Shown: positions 26,738 through 34,473 of the stretch, one piece after another
How the letters are laid out: every line of letters begins with the position of its first letter
Position numbering within the stretch: position 1 is the first letter of the stretch
NCBI RefSeq assembly: GCF_000710915.1
Contig: NZ_BAUA01000048.1
Location: 1 to 57,950, forward strand
Direction: 5' to 3'
Source: Nocardia brasiliensis IFM 10847
GTDB lineage: Bacteria; Actinomycetota; Actinomycetes; Mycobacteriales; Mycobacteriaceae
DNA: 57,950 nt
Notes under the pieces: model-generated
Told to the model about the DNA's origin: nothing
Seen by the model: the letters and a program-made list of their open reading frames with translations, nothing else
Databases searched by the model: none
Translations under genes and position numbers: made by a program

Positions 26738-27442
26738 ATGCTCGAGTCACCGACGCCGACGAGTGCGAACACCGCGGCCCCCGCGCCGCAACCCCACCCC
26801 GGCCTGCGCGAGCGGAAGAAGCAGCAGACGCGGTTGCGCATCATCGAAGTCGGCCTGAACCTGTGCGACGCACAGGGATTCGACGCGACCACGATCGAAC
26901 AGATCGCCAACGCGGCCGATATCTCGCCGCGCACCATCAACCGATACTTCGAGAGCAAGGAAGACATCGTCCTCGGGCCGGTGGTCGATTTCGGCGCGGC
27001 CGTCGCGGAAACCCTGCGCGAGCTGCCGCGCACCGGGAACGAACTGCACGCGCTGCGCGAAGCGTTCCTGCAGGTCGTCGACAGCGCGTCGACTGACGAC
27101 AGCAAAGACCCGGTGACCTTCCGCCAGTTCCAGCAGATGCGACGGATCATGCGCAGCAGCGCGGCGGTCAGCACCCGCAGCATCGACCACGCCGAGAGCA
27201 AGAACGCCGCGATCGCGAGCGTGCTCGCCGAGCGGCTGGACACCACGCCCGACGCACTGCCGGTACGGCTCATTCTCGGCGCCTGGCAGTTGATCGGGCA
27301 CGTCGGCATGGAATGTCAGGAGGCAGTCTTCGACGACGATGATCTCGAGGCCGCGGCCCAGGCCTCGCGCGCGGCCTTCACCACGACATTCGACGAGTTC
27401 CTGCGCCTGTGCTGCGGTACCGGTAGCGCCGCCGCGGGGTGA
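26738..27442 (+). CDS. TetR family transcriptional regulator
   Basis: A 234-residue TetR protein. After a Pro/Ala/Thr-rich N-terminal tail of about 20 residues comes LRERKKQQTRLRIIEVGLNLCDAQGFDATTIEQIANAADISPRTINRYFESKEDIVL, a standard DNA-binding domain, then a helical effector domain. A TAGCAT hexamer ends 6 nt before the ATG and no Shine-Dalgarno is visible, so the message is probably leaderless. It diverges from the DHA2 exporter and probably represses both. Confidence 0.9.
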   Translation: MLESPTPTSANTAAPAPQPHPGLRERKKQQTRLRIIEVGLNLCDAQGFDATTIEQIANAADISPRTINRYFESKEDIVLGPVVDFGAAVAETLRELPRTGNELHALREAFLQVVDSASTDDSKDPVTFRQFQQMRRIMRSSAAVSTRSIDHAESKNAAIASVLAERLDTTPDALPVRLILGAWQLIGHVGMECQEAVFDDDDLEAAAQASRAAFTTTFDEFLRLCCGTGSAAAG

Positions 27443-27480
27443 GGTTGCGGCCGTCGCGATCGCGCCGGTTATGATCTCGG

Positions 27481-27592
27481 TCAGGTCATGAGTACCAGCG
27501 CCAAGCCCCGGCTCGCTGGTCGGCAACCCTCCAGCAGCGGTGGGGTGCTCCGGGTGATGACCCGGCTCTCGACGGTCGAGAGCAAGCGCGCT
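27481..27592 (+). promoter_or_regulatory. SAM-IV riboswitch upstream of metY-metX
   Basis: This reads almost base for base like the mycobacterial SAM-IV aptamer. P1 is GGTCAT (27484-27489) paired with ATGACC (27557-27562). Inside lie CAAGCCCCGG, GGTCGGCAACCCTCC and GGTGGGGTGCTCCGGGTGATG, the conserved core. A second stem, GCTCTCGAC/GTCGAGAGC (27565-27583), and the following AAGCGCGC form the 3' pseudoknot region of this class. It binds S-adenosylmethionine and is expected to lower met gene expression when SAM is abundant. It ends 3-4 nt before a strong ribosome site that serves a small leader ORF. Confidence 0.93.
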
Positions 27593-27609
27593 TCCAGGAG
27601 GTTCCCGAA

Positions 27610-27642
27610 ATGTGTTGTTGTTCTTCGCCTGCGCCCCGATAA
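27610..27642 (+). CDS. Cysteine-rich leader peptide (uORF), MCCCSSPAPR
   Basis: A ten-codon ORF lies between the SAM-IV aptamer and metY. It has an AGGAGG ribosome site (27596-27601) with an 8-nt spacer, then ATG followed by three consecutive TGT codons, and ends with TAA at 27640-27642. This is the pattern of the Cys-containing uORFs described in mycobacteria, which attenuate sulfur genes in response to charged tRNA-Cys. Its ribosome site is stronger than that of metY (GGAG, 10 nt from the ATG). The stop is 45 nt before the metY start. The peptide itself probably has no function; translation of the Cys codons would be the sensor. Confidence 0.8.
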   Translation: MCCCSSPAPR

Positions 27643-27687
27643 CCGAGCAGTTCTGGCGAGCAACCTTTTCTTTGGAGCAGAACCGAG

Positions 27688-29016
27688 ATGACTGACCCCA
27701 CCGTGTCCGCGGTCGATCCGAGCCAGTGGTCCTTCGAGACCAAGCAGGTGCACGCGGGCCAAGCGCCCGACGCCACTACCGGCGCCCGTGCCCTGCCGAT
27801 CTACCAGACCACCTCGTACGCCTTCCGCGATACCGACCACGCCGCAGCGCTGTTCGGCCTCGCCGAGCCGGGCAACATCTACACCCGGATCATGAACCCC
27901 ACCCAGGACGTGGTCGAGCAGCGCGTCGCCGCGCTCGAGGGCGGCGTCGCCGCGCTGCTGCTGGCCTCCGGGCAGGCCGCGGAGACCTACGCGATCCTGA
28001 ACCTGGCCGCGGCCGGCGACCACATCGTGTCCAGCCCGCACCTGTACGGCGGCACCTACAACCTCTTCCACTACACGCTGCCCAAGCTCGGCATCGAGGT
28101 GTCCTTCGTCGACGACCCGGACGACCTCGAGCAGTGGCGCGCCGCGATCCGGCCGAACACCAAGGCGTTCTACGGCGAGACCATCGCCAACCCGAGCAGC
28201 GCCATCTTCGACATCCCCGGCATCGCCGCCGTCGCGCACGCGGCCGGGCTGCCGTTGCTCGTGGACAACACGGTGGCCACGCCGTACCTGATCCAGCCGC
28301 TGGCGCACGGCGCCGACATCGTGGTGCACTCGGCGACCAAGTACCTCGGCGGGCACGGCTCGGCCATCGCCGGCGTCATCGTCGACGGCGGCACCTTCGA
28401 CTGGACGGTGACCGACGCGCAGGGACAGTCCCGCTACCCCGGTTTCACCACCCCGGACCCGAGCTACCACGGCGCGGTGTTCGCCGACCTCGGCGCGCCC
28501 GCCTTCGCGCTCAAAGCCCGCGTGCAACTGCTGCGTGACCTCGGCGCGGCCGTCTCGCCGTTCAACGCGTTCCTGATCAGCCAAGGCCTCGAGACGCTGA
28601 GCCTGCGCATCGAACGGCATGTGGCCAATGCCACGGCGGTCGCCGAGTTCCTGCGCACCCACCCGGACGTGATCTCGGTCAGCTACGCGGGTCTGCCCAC
28701 CTCACCGTGGTACGAGCGGGCCAAGCAACTGGCGCCCAAGGGTGCGGGCGCGATCGTGGCGTTCGAGCTGCGCGGTGGTGTCGATGCGGGCAAGAAGTTC
28801 GTGGACGGATTAGTCCTGCACAGCCATGTGGCTAACATCGGAGATGTGCGTTCTCTCGTGATCCACCCCGCGTCGACCACACATTCGCAGCTCACGCCGG
28901 ACGAACAACTCCGCGCGGGCGTCACTGCGGGACTGGTCCGGCTGGCGGTGGGCATCGAGGGGATCGACGACATCCTGGCCGATCTGCGCGCCGGCTTCAC
29001 GGCGGCGGCGACGTGA
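27688..29016 (+). CDS. metY: O-acetylhomoserine sulfhydrylase / aminocarboxypropyltransferase
   Basis: A 442-residue PLP enzyme of the Cys/Met metabolism family that makes homocysteine from O-acetylhomoserine and sulfide. It begins [30 protein letters not shown] and carries [22 protein letters not shown] and the PLP lysine K218 in [21 protein letters not shown] near the C-terminus is characteristic. Its stop overlaps the GTG of metX by 4 bp, so the two are translationally coupled. A SAM-IV riboswitch and a Cys leader ORF precede it. Mycobacterial annotation often calls this gene metC. Confidence 0.95.
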   Translation: MTDPTVSAVDPSQWSFETKQVHAGQAPDATTGARALPIYQTTSYAFRDTDHAAALFGLAEPGNIYTRIMNPTQDVVEQRVAALEGGVAALLLASGQAAETYAILNLAAAGDHIVSSPHLYGGTYNLFHYTLPKLGIEVSFVDDPDDLEQWRAAIRPNTKAFYGETIANPSSAIFDIPGIAAVAHAAGLPLLVDNTVATPYLIQPLAHGADIVVHSATKYLGGHGSAIAGVIVDGGTFDWTVTDAQGQSRYPGFTTPDPSYHGAVFADLGAPAFALKARVQLLRDLGAAVSPFNAFLISQGLETLSLRIERHVANATAVAEFLRTHPDVISVSYAGLPTSPWYERAKQLAPKGAGAIVAFELRGGVDAGKKFVDGLVLHSHVANIGDVRSLVIHPASTTHSQLTPDEQLRAGVTAGLVRLAVGIEGIDDILADLRAGFTAAAT

Positions 29017-30173
29017 CGGTGGGTACCGAACCGAGTTTCCGCCGTTCGTCCGAGGTGGCGCTGCCGCCGCCGGACGGGCGGCTCGGGATCATCCCGGTCG
29101 GTGACATTCGATTGGAGAGCGGCGCGGTCATTCCGCAGGTCCATCTCGCGGTCCAGCGGTGGGGCGAGCTCTCCCCCGAGCTGGACAACGTGGTGCTGGT
29201 CGAGCACGCGCTCACCGGCGACTCGCATGTGGTCGGCTTCCCGGACGATATCCACCCGCTGCCCGGTTGGTGGGACGGCATGGTCGGTCCGGGCTGTCCG
29301 CTCGACACCGACGAGTGGTGCGTGATCGCGACGAACGTGCTCGGCGGCTGCAAGGGCAGCACCGGGCCGTCGACCCTGGCGCCCGACGGAAAGCCTTGGG
29401 GCGCAAGGTTTCCGGAAATCTCCATCCGCGACCAGGTGACCGCGGAGGCGGCGCTGATGGATCGGCTCGGCATCACGCGGCTGGCCGCGGTCGTCGGCGG
29501 CTCGATGGGCGGCATGCGGGTGCTGGAGTGGATGGTCGGCAGCCCCGACCGGGTCGGCGCCGCCTTGGTGCTGGCCGTCGGCGCCCGCGCCACCGCCGAT
29601 CAGATCGGCACCCAGACCACCCAGATCGCCGCCATCAAGGCCGATCCGGACTGGCAGGGCGGCGATTACCACGACACCGACCGCGCGCCGATGACCGGCA
29701 TGGGTCTGGCCCGGCGCATCGCGCACCTCACCTATCGCACCGAGGACGAACTCGACCACCGCTTCGAGAACAGTGCGCAGGGCACCGAAGATCCTTGGCG
29801 CGGTGGGCGTTACGCGGTGCAGAGCTACCTGGACCACCAGGCCGACAAGCTGTGCAACCGGTTCGATCCGGCCACCTACGTGCTGCTGACCGAGGCGATG
29901 AACCGGCACGACATCGGCCGCGGCCGCGGCGGGGTGCGGGCGGCGCTGGCCGCGACGCCCGTGCCGTGCGTGGTCGGCGGCGTCGACTCCGACCGGCTGT
30001 ATCCGCTGCGCACTCAGCAGGAACTCGCCGACGGGCTGCCCGGCTGCGACGGCCTCGAGGTCGTGCACTCCAGAGACGGTCACGACGGCTTCCTCACCGA
30101 GGCGGCCGCGGTGGCGAAACTGCTGACCGAAACGGTGCGCCTGGCCCGCGCCGCCCGGCAACCCGCCACCTGA
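29013..30173 (+). CDS. metX: Homoserine O-acetyltransferase
   Basis: A 386-residue alpha/beta-fold acyltransferase that activates homoserine with acetyl-CoA for methionine synthesis. Recognisable segments are [43 protein letters not shown], and the nucleophile elbow [14 protein letters not shown] with Ser164. The catalytic His is in HDGFLTE near the C-terminus. The start is GTG 29013, within the metY stop (GTGA). It works directly upstream of MetY in the pathway. M. tuberculosis calls it metA (Rv3341). Confidence 0.95.
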   Translation: MTVGTEPSFRRSSEVALPPPDGRLGIIPVGDIRLESGAVIPQVHLAVQRWGELSPELDNVVLVEHALTGDSHVVGFPDDIHPLPGWWDGMVGPGCPLDTDEWCVIATNVLGGCKGSTGPSTLAPDGKPWGARFPEISIRDQVTAEAALMDRLGITRLAAVVGGSMGGMRVLEWMVGSPDRVGAALVLAVGARATADQIGTQTTQIAAIKADPDWQGGDYHDTDRAPMTGMGLARRIAHLTYRTEDELDHRFENSAQGTEDPWRGGRYAVQSYLDHQADKLCNRFDPATYVLLTEAMNRHDIGRGRGGVRAALAATPVPCVVGGVDSDRLYPLRTQQELADGLPGCDGLEVVHSRDGHDGFLTEAAAVAKLLTETVRLARAARQPAT

Positions 30174-30266
30174 GTCGCCCGGTTCACGCGCGCGGTTCAT
30201 CGCGGCGCGCACAGAATCGCTGACCAATTCGTGCGCGGGGTGCTGAGATGTGCGCGGGGGCAGGGG

Positions 30267-30917
30267 TTATGGGGCCGGGGCGCCGACGAGTAGGCGGACG
30301 ATGGCGTGCACGAAGCCCTGTAGGCGTTCGCGGGGGTACTCGTCGGGTTCGCTGACCGCCAGCCGCCCGAGCATCTCGGCCACCTGGAGCAGTGAGTTGG
30401 TGAGCAGCGCGGAATCCACACCGGCCCACCGTGGTTCGAGCGCGGTGCCGATCCGCACCAGCGCCTCGGCCTGATCGAAGATGCCCGCTCGCGAATTGCG
30501 CAGGGCCTCACGGTATTCGTCCGGCGCGTTGCCCGGTCCGGCGAGGATCAGCCGCCAGCGGGTCGGATTCTCCAGTGCCACACCGACGAACGCCTCGACC
30601 GTGGCCGAGGCCGCGACCACGGGGTCGGCGCCGATCAGGTCGGTCGGCAGGGTGGCGGCGACCTGTTCCAGGCCCCGCTCGCGTTCCCGTTCCAGCAGTG
30701 CCGCAACGAGTTCGGCGCGGGTCTTGAAGACGGTGTAGAGCACCGGCTTGCCGACACCGGCCTCCTGCGCGACCGCCTCCATGTTCAACTCGTGCAGTTC
30801 CATCCGGCCCAGCACCGTGAACGCGGCGTCGAGCAACTGGGCCCGGCGCTGCTCGGGCGGCAGGCGCGGCGCGTAACGGCGACGCGGCCGCTCCGCCGCG
30901 GTACGCGATGTGGTCAC
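30267..30917 (-). CDS. TetR family transcriptional regulator
   Basis: A 216-residue TetR protein. The DNA-binding domain reads LPPEQRRAQLLDAAFTVLGRMELHELNMEAVAQEAGVGKPVLYTVFKTRAELV. The effector domain includes ALENPTRWRLILAGPGNAPDEYREALRNSRAGIF, a common pattern in actinobacterial regulators of lipid and redox genes. GTG 30917 is preceded by TGAGG; an upstream in-frame extension of 15 residues is unlikely. It diverges from the MpaB-like gene at 31083 with a long direct repeat between them. Confidence 0.88.
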   Translation of the reverse strand: MTTSRTAAERPRRRYAPRLPPEQRRAQLLDAAFTVLGRMELHELNMEAVAQEAGVGKPVLYTVFKTRAELVAALLERERERGLEQVAATLPTDLIGADPVVAASATVEAFVGVALENPTRWRLILAGPGNAPDEYREALRNSRAGIFDQAEALVRIGTALEPRWAGVDSALLTNSLLQVAEMLGRLAVSEPDEYPRERLQGFVHAIVRLLVGAPAP

Positions 30918-30988
30918 TGCCGCCTCACCTCCATGCGGTCCATCCTGACAGCATCCGCTCACCTGCGGGGAATCCCGCCGGTCACAAA

Positions 30989-31043
30989 TGCTACGCCCCC
31001 GTTGTATTCAACACACGCAATTGCTACGGTTGCGTTGTATTCA
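30989..31043. promoter_or_regulatory. 22-bp direct repeat between tetR and mpaB-like gene
   Basis: The element TGCTACG-N5-GTTGTATTCA occurs at 30989-31010 and again at 31022-31043, a 33-bp (about three helical turns) offset. Both copies sit in the divergent promoter region and could bind two regulator dimers on one face of the DNA. Confidence 0.65.
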
Positions 31044-31082
31044 CCCCCGCGCCCAGGGGCGATCACCGCAAAGGAGCACGTG

Positions 31083-32042
31083 ATGCACTTCGATCCGACC
31101 ACCCTGCGCCGGGACGACTACGGGTTCTTCGGCCCCGATTCGCCCAGCTGGAAGATCTGGACCGCGCCGACCGCGGTAATCGGCTTCCAGCGGGCCGTGG
31201 TGCTCGAGCACTTCGACCCGTACCTCACCGCCGCCGTCGCCGACTCGCAGGGCATCTACAGCAACCCGCGCCGGCGGCTCGATCACACCTTCTCCTACTT
31301 CCTGATCGCCGCGATCGCCGACGGACGCACCGCCATCCAGGCGGCCGAACACCTGATGCAGGTGCACGCCCCGATGACGGGCATCGAACCGATCAGCGGC
31401 AACCGCTACAGCGCGAACAGCCCCGAGACCCAGCTGTGGATCCACATCACCGGCTGGCACTCGGTGCTCAAGACCTACGAGGTGTTCGGCCCCGGCCCGC
31501 TCTCGCCGGAGGAAGAGACCCGGTTCTGGCACGAGTGCGCCATCGCGGCCGAACTGCAGACCTGCAAGCCGGAGGATGTGCCCCGCTCCCGCGAAGAGGT
31601 ACGCGCCTACTTCGAGCGGGTGCGCCCGCGCCTGTGCACCTCCGAACGCGCCGAAGAAGGCATGCACCACCTGCTGTGGACCTCGCCCCGCAACGGCGCC
31701 GGGCTCGCGTATGCCATTGGGAGCAGGCTGCTTTCGCTCGCCTCGGTGGCGACGCTGCCGAAGTGGATGCGCAAACTCGGCCGCTTCGATCGCTGGGGCA
31801 TCGTCGATCTCGCGGTGAAGATTCCCGCGAAGGTGCTGGTGTGGAGCTTCAGCCGATTCAATTCGTTCGGGCTGCTCGCCGCGGCGCCGTTCATCGCGCC
31901 GATGGCGGGGCAGATCCTGAAGGAGCACATCAACGCCGAGCCGCCGACCCGGCCGGAAACCGTCACACCGGCGCAGGCCCGCGCGCTCCACGGCAGTCGC
32001 GGCGCCCGGCCGGTTCCGTCGCTCGTCGCGGAATCGGCCTGA
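31083..32042 (+). CDS. Oxygenase MpaB family protein (DUF2236)
   Basis: A 319-residue DUF2236 protein, the same family and length as the one at 5494-6453 but quite different in sequence. Family features are WTAPTAVIGFQRAVVLEHFDPYLTAAVADSQGIYSNPRRRLDHTFSYF near the N-terminus, HAPMTGIEPISGNRYSANSPETQLWIHITGWHS with the conserved His/Trp residues, and a hydrophobic helical C-terminal half. The ribosome site AAAGGAG precedes ATG 31083. It diverges from a TetR gene, so it is probably inducible. A heme-dependent oxygenase activity is known for some relatives, but the substrate here is unknown. Confidence 0.82.
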   Translation: MHFDPTTLRRDDYGFFGPDSPSWKIWTAPTAVIGFQRAVVLEHFDPYLTAAVADSQGIYSNPRRRLDHTFSYFLIAAIADGRTAIQAAEHLMQVHAPMTGIEPISGNRYSANSPETQLWIHITGWHSVLKTYEVFGPGPLSPEEETRFWHECAIAAELQTCKPEDVPRSREEVRAYFERVRPRLCTSERAEEGMHHLLWTSPRNGAGLAYAIGSRLLSLASVATLPKWMRKLGRFDRWGIVDLAVKIPAKVLVWSFSRFNSFGLLAAAPFIAPMAGQILKEHINAEPPTRPETVTPAQARALHGSRGARPVPSLVAESA

Positions 32043-32105
32043 CCGGAAGGTATTTCGCGGGATCCGCCCGCCGCGTCGAGGGGTGCGGTGCGGCGGGTCC
32101 CGTGC

Positions 32106-32429
32106 TCAGAAGACGCCGAGGGTGTTGATCGTCGCGGCGATGAAGACGATGGACGAGCCGAGCAGGGTCAGCGCGCCGACGTCGAAAGGCTTGCTGCGCA
32201 CCGCGAGCAGGCCGACCCGCGCGGTCGGCAGGCACAGCCGGAAGGCAGCGGCCAGCAAGGTGGCCCCGCCGAAGAACAGGGCGCCGCGGCGCCATCGATC
32301 CTGGGCCACGAAGACGATCGCCACCAGGATGACCAGCGTGACGAGCACGAGCGGCAGGTGGCAACGCAGGAACTGGGCTCCCGCGCCACCTGTGCGCTGC
32401 TCCACCCTCGACCGCTCGGCACCTGTCAC
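32106..32429 (-). CDS. DUF3017 family small membrane protein
   Basis: A 107-residue protein with three hydrophobic segments (LPLVLVTLVILVAIVFVA, ALFFGGATLLAAAFRLCL and FDVGALTLLGSSIVFIAATI). The pattern RWRRGALFFGGATLLAAAFRLCLPTARVGLLAVRS is the DUF3017 signature of actinobacteria (Rv3355c in M. tuberculosis, from memory). I chose GTG 32429, with CGGGGG before it; longer frames upstream add unrelated residues. Its function is unknown. Confidence 0.82.
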   Translation of the reverse strand: MTGAERSRVEQRTGGAGAQFLRCHLPLVLVTLVILVAIVFVAQDRWRRGALFFGGATLLAAAFRLCLPTARVGLLAVRSKPFDVGALTLLGSSIVFIAATINTLGVF

Positions 32430-32579
32430 CCCCCGATTCTTACAGACCCGCGTAGCCCGCGCCGCCGGCGGCCGCAATGGCCGCGTCCGGGCGCTCGGCA
32501 CGTGGCGAGTCCCACCCTTGCCGGGAAATTACTACCGAGCGTAGTTTGAGGAGGGATCAGCGGCACAGAAGGTGGGGCC

Positions 32580-33131
32580 ATGCGAGCGTTGACACGGATC
32601 GGGTACTACTTCCAGGCGATGCGCCAGGCCAAGCGGCACCGATCGGATCTGGTCGGCTGGCAGCTGCGCCGACCGCAATTGCTGTTCAGCACAGCGGTAT
32701 TCGAGACCTCACTGCTGTTCGCGAACCGCCTGGACCCGAAGCTCAAGGAACTGGCCGAGCTGAAAACCGCGGGCCTGGTGAACTGCGAGTTCTGCCTGGA
32801 CATCGGCTCCGCGCTGGCCAGATCCGCGGGGCTGTCCGAACAGCAACTGCTGGACCTGCCTCGTTACCAGACCAGTTCCGCCTACACGGATTTGGAGAAG
32901 CTGGTCATCGCGTTCGCCGAAGCCATGACCGTCACGCCCGCGATCGGCATCGATGACCTGCGCGAATCCCTGCTCGCCCAGCTGTCCAAAGCACAGTTGG
33001 CCGAACTGGCCGTCACCATCGCGTGGGAGAACCAGCGCGCTCGCGTCAATCAGGGGTTGGGCGTCCGCCCGACCGGCATGGCCGAAGGCGGCGTCTGCGC
33101 CCTGCCCGAACGGCCTGCCGCAGCCGAATAA
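32580..33131 (+). CDS. Carboxymuconolactone decarboxylase / AhpD-like family protein
   Basis: A 183-residue, mainly helical protein of the CMD/AhpD superfamily. The segment LDPKLKELAELKTAGLVNCEFCLDIGSALARSAGLSEQQLLDL contains the redox motif C-E-F-C and the following helix. The usual His of AhpD (CxxCxxxH) is not seen; the equivalent position is a small residue. It may act as a thiol-dependent peroxidase partner or a decarboxylase-like protein. ATG 32580 follows GGTGGGG. A short palindrome ACTAC-CGAGC-GTAGT (32531-32545) lies upstream. Confidence 0.82.
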   Translation: MRALTRIGYYFQAMRQAKRHRSDLVGWQLRRPQLLFSTAVFETSLLFANRLDPKLKELAELKTAGLVNCEFCLDIGSALARSAGLSEQQLLDLPRYQTSSAYTDLEKLVIAFAEAMTVTPAIGIDDLRESLLAQLSKAQLAELAVTIAWENQRARVNQGLGVRPTGMAEGGVCALPERPAAAE

Positions 33132-33206
33132 CCCTGCGGTCGAATCGATTCGGCGCACCGCCCCGAAAAATGGGGGCGGCGACGGGCGGGTGACATCATC
33201 TCGACC

Positions 33207-33626
33207 ATGACTCGACGACTTTCCCTCCTCGCGCTGCTCGCCGTTCCGGCCGCGGCGCTGGTGCTGCCCGGCGCCGCCGCCAACGCGATCCCCGGCCTCG
33301 ACGCGCCGGTGATCGAAGAGGTCTTCTCGGTGTCGGGCACCGTGTCGGCGAAGTTCCACAACCCGAACAACGACGGCGTGTGCTGGATCTTCAATGCCAA
33401 GACCGGCGAAATCTTCGGCGGCAACAACCCGACCTCGTTCGCCACCAACGACCACAAGATGGTGCAGACCTCGATCGGCAACGGCAGCCTGCCCGCCGGA
33501 CAGGTGATCGACGTGCGCGGCGCCTGCGCCTGGGAACGCCCCACCGGCCCGCACGACAACGTGACCGTCACCGACATCATCCCCGTCACCGTGGTCGGCA
33601 AGCCCAGCACCGGCAGCTTCGGCTGA
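33207..33626 (+). CDS. Hypothetical secreted protein
   Basis: A 139-residue protein with a clear Sec signal peptide (MTRRLSLLALLAVPAAALVLPGAAANA, cleavage expected after ANA). The mature part is a small beta-rich domain with two cysteines (GVCWIF and GACAWE) that could form a disulfide. No enzymatic motif is recognised. A hairpin, CCGCCCC/GGGGCGG (33158-33179), separates it from the upstream gene and may be a terminator. It is probably a single-gene unit. I do not assign a function. Confidence 0.72.
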   Translation: MTRRLSLLALLAVPAAALVLPGAAANAIPGLDAPVIEEVFSVSGTVSAKFHNPNNDGVCWIFNAKTGEIFGGNNPTSFATNDHKMVQTSIGNGSLPAGQVIDVRGACAWERPTGPHDNVTVTDIIPVTVVGKPSTGSFG

Positions 33627-33671
33627 CCCACCCACGATCGGACGCAACCGGTACCTGATTGACTTGGGGAC

Positions 33672-34136
33672 GTGTTCCGTCTGATGTTTCATGAGCCCGC
33701 TATTCCCGGGAACACCGGGAATGCGATCCGGTTGGTGGCCGGGACCGGGTCCGAGCTGCATCTGATCGAGCCGTTGGGGTTCGATCTGTCCGAGGCGAAG
33801 CTGCGGCGGGCCGGGTTGGATTACCACGATCTGGCCTCGGTGACGGTGCATCCGAGTCTGGCTGCGGCGTGGGCGGCGTTGCGGCCGGAGCGGGTGTTCG
33901 CGTTCACCACGCAGGCGACGACGCGCTACACCGAGGTCGCCTACCGCGCGGGCGACGTGCTGCTGTTCGGGACGGAGCCGACCGGGCTGCCGCCCGCGGT
34001 ACTCGATGACCCGCAGGTGACGGCGCAGCTGCGGATTCCGATGCTGCCGGGCCGGCGCTCGATGAACCTGTCCAACGCGGCCGCGGTCACCGTGTACGAG
34101 GCGTGGCGGCAGCTCGGGTTCCCGGACGGCGTGTAG
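33672..34136 (+). CDS. trmL: tRNA (cytidine(34)-2'-O)-methyltransferase
   Basis: A 154-residue SPOUT-class methyltransferase, the minimal TrmL form, that 2'-O-methylates the wobble base of tRNA-Leu isoacceptors. It begins MFHEPAIPGNTGNAIRL (motif 1). It continues with LLFGTEPTGLP (motif 2) and ends with IPMLPGRRSMNLSNAAAVTVYEAWRQ (motif 3, the SAM knot). The start is GTG 33672, after GGGGA. The M. tuberculosis counterpart is annotated spoU (Rv3366). It converges with the next gene with only 6 bp between the stops. Confidence 0.93.
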   Translation: MFRLMFHEPAIPGNTGNAIRLVAGTGSELHLIEPLGFDLSEAKLRRAGLDYHDLASVTVHPSLAAAWAALRPERVFAFTTQATTRYTEVAYRAGDVLLFGTEPTGLPPAVLDDPQVTAQLRIPMLPGRRSMNLSNAAAVTVYEAWRQLGFPDGV

Positions 34137-34142
34137 TCCCGC

Positions 34143-34373
34143 TCAGCGATCGATCTCGAACCGCTTGTGACGAGAGGTCGCACCCGCCGCCAAACGCACG
34201 GCGCTCTTCGGCACCCCGTAGTGCGCGGCGAGCAGTTCGATGGCGGCCTTGTTCGCTTTGCCCTCGACCGCGGGCGCGCGCACATACAGCTGCAAGGTGC
34301 CGTCATCGAGGGTTTCGACGAGCGGGCCCTTGCGGCTGTTCGGTTTGATCGTCGCCCGGACGATGGTCGGCAC
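34143..34373 (-). CDS. DUF167 family protein (YggU-like)
   Basis: A 76-residue protein of the DUF167/YggU family. The sequence TIKPNSRKGPLVETLDDGTLQLYVRAPAVEGKANKAAIELLAAHYGV is the family core, with the conserved P-x-S/K and EGKANKA motif; a basic C-terminus follows. GTG 34373 has a GGAGG ribosome site 5-6 nt upstream. The larger open frame (to 34724) overlaps the next gene antisense and is not coding. Biochemical function is unknown. Confidence 0.88.
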   Translation of the reverse strand: MPTIVRATIKPNSRKGPLVETLDDGTLQLYVRAPAVEGKANKAAIELLAAHYGVPKSAVRLAAGATSRHKRFEIDR

Positions 34374-34473
34374 CGCACCTCCTCGTCGATCGTCATGACT
34401 GGCTGGGCTCCAACAGTATTCGACGGCTGGGCGGGTCCGCCCTCGATCTCGGACCCGCCCGGACGCAGTCTGC

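Noticed and set aside
27488..27691. Open frame covering the riboswitch region
   Set aside because: It runs through the conserved SAM-IV aptamer, so conservation there is RNA-driven; the short Cys ORF has the better ribosome site.
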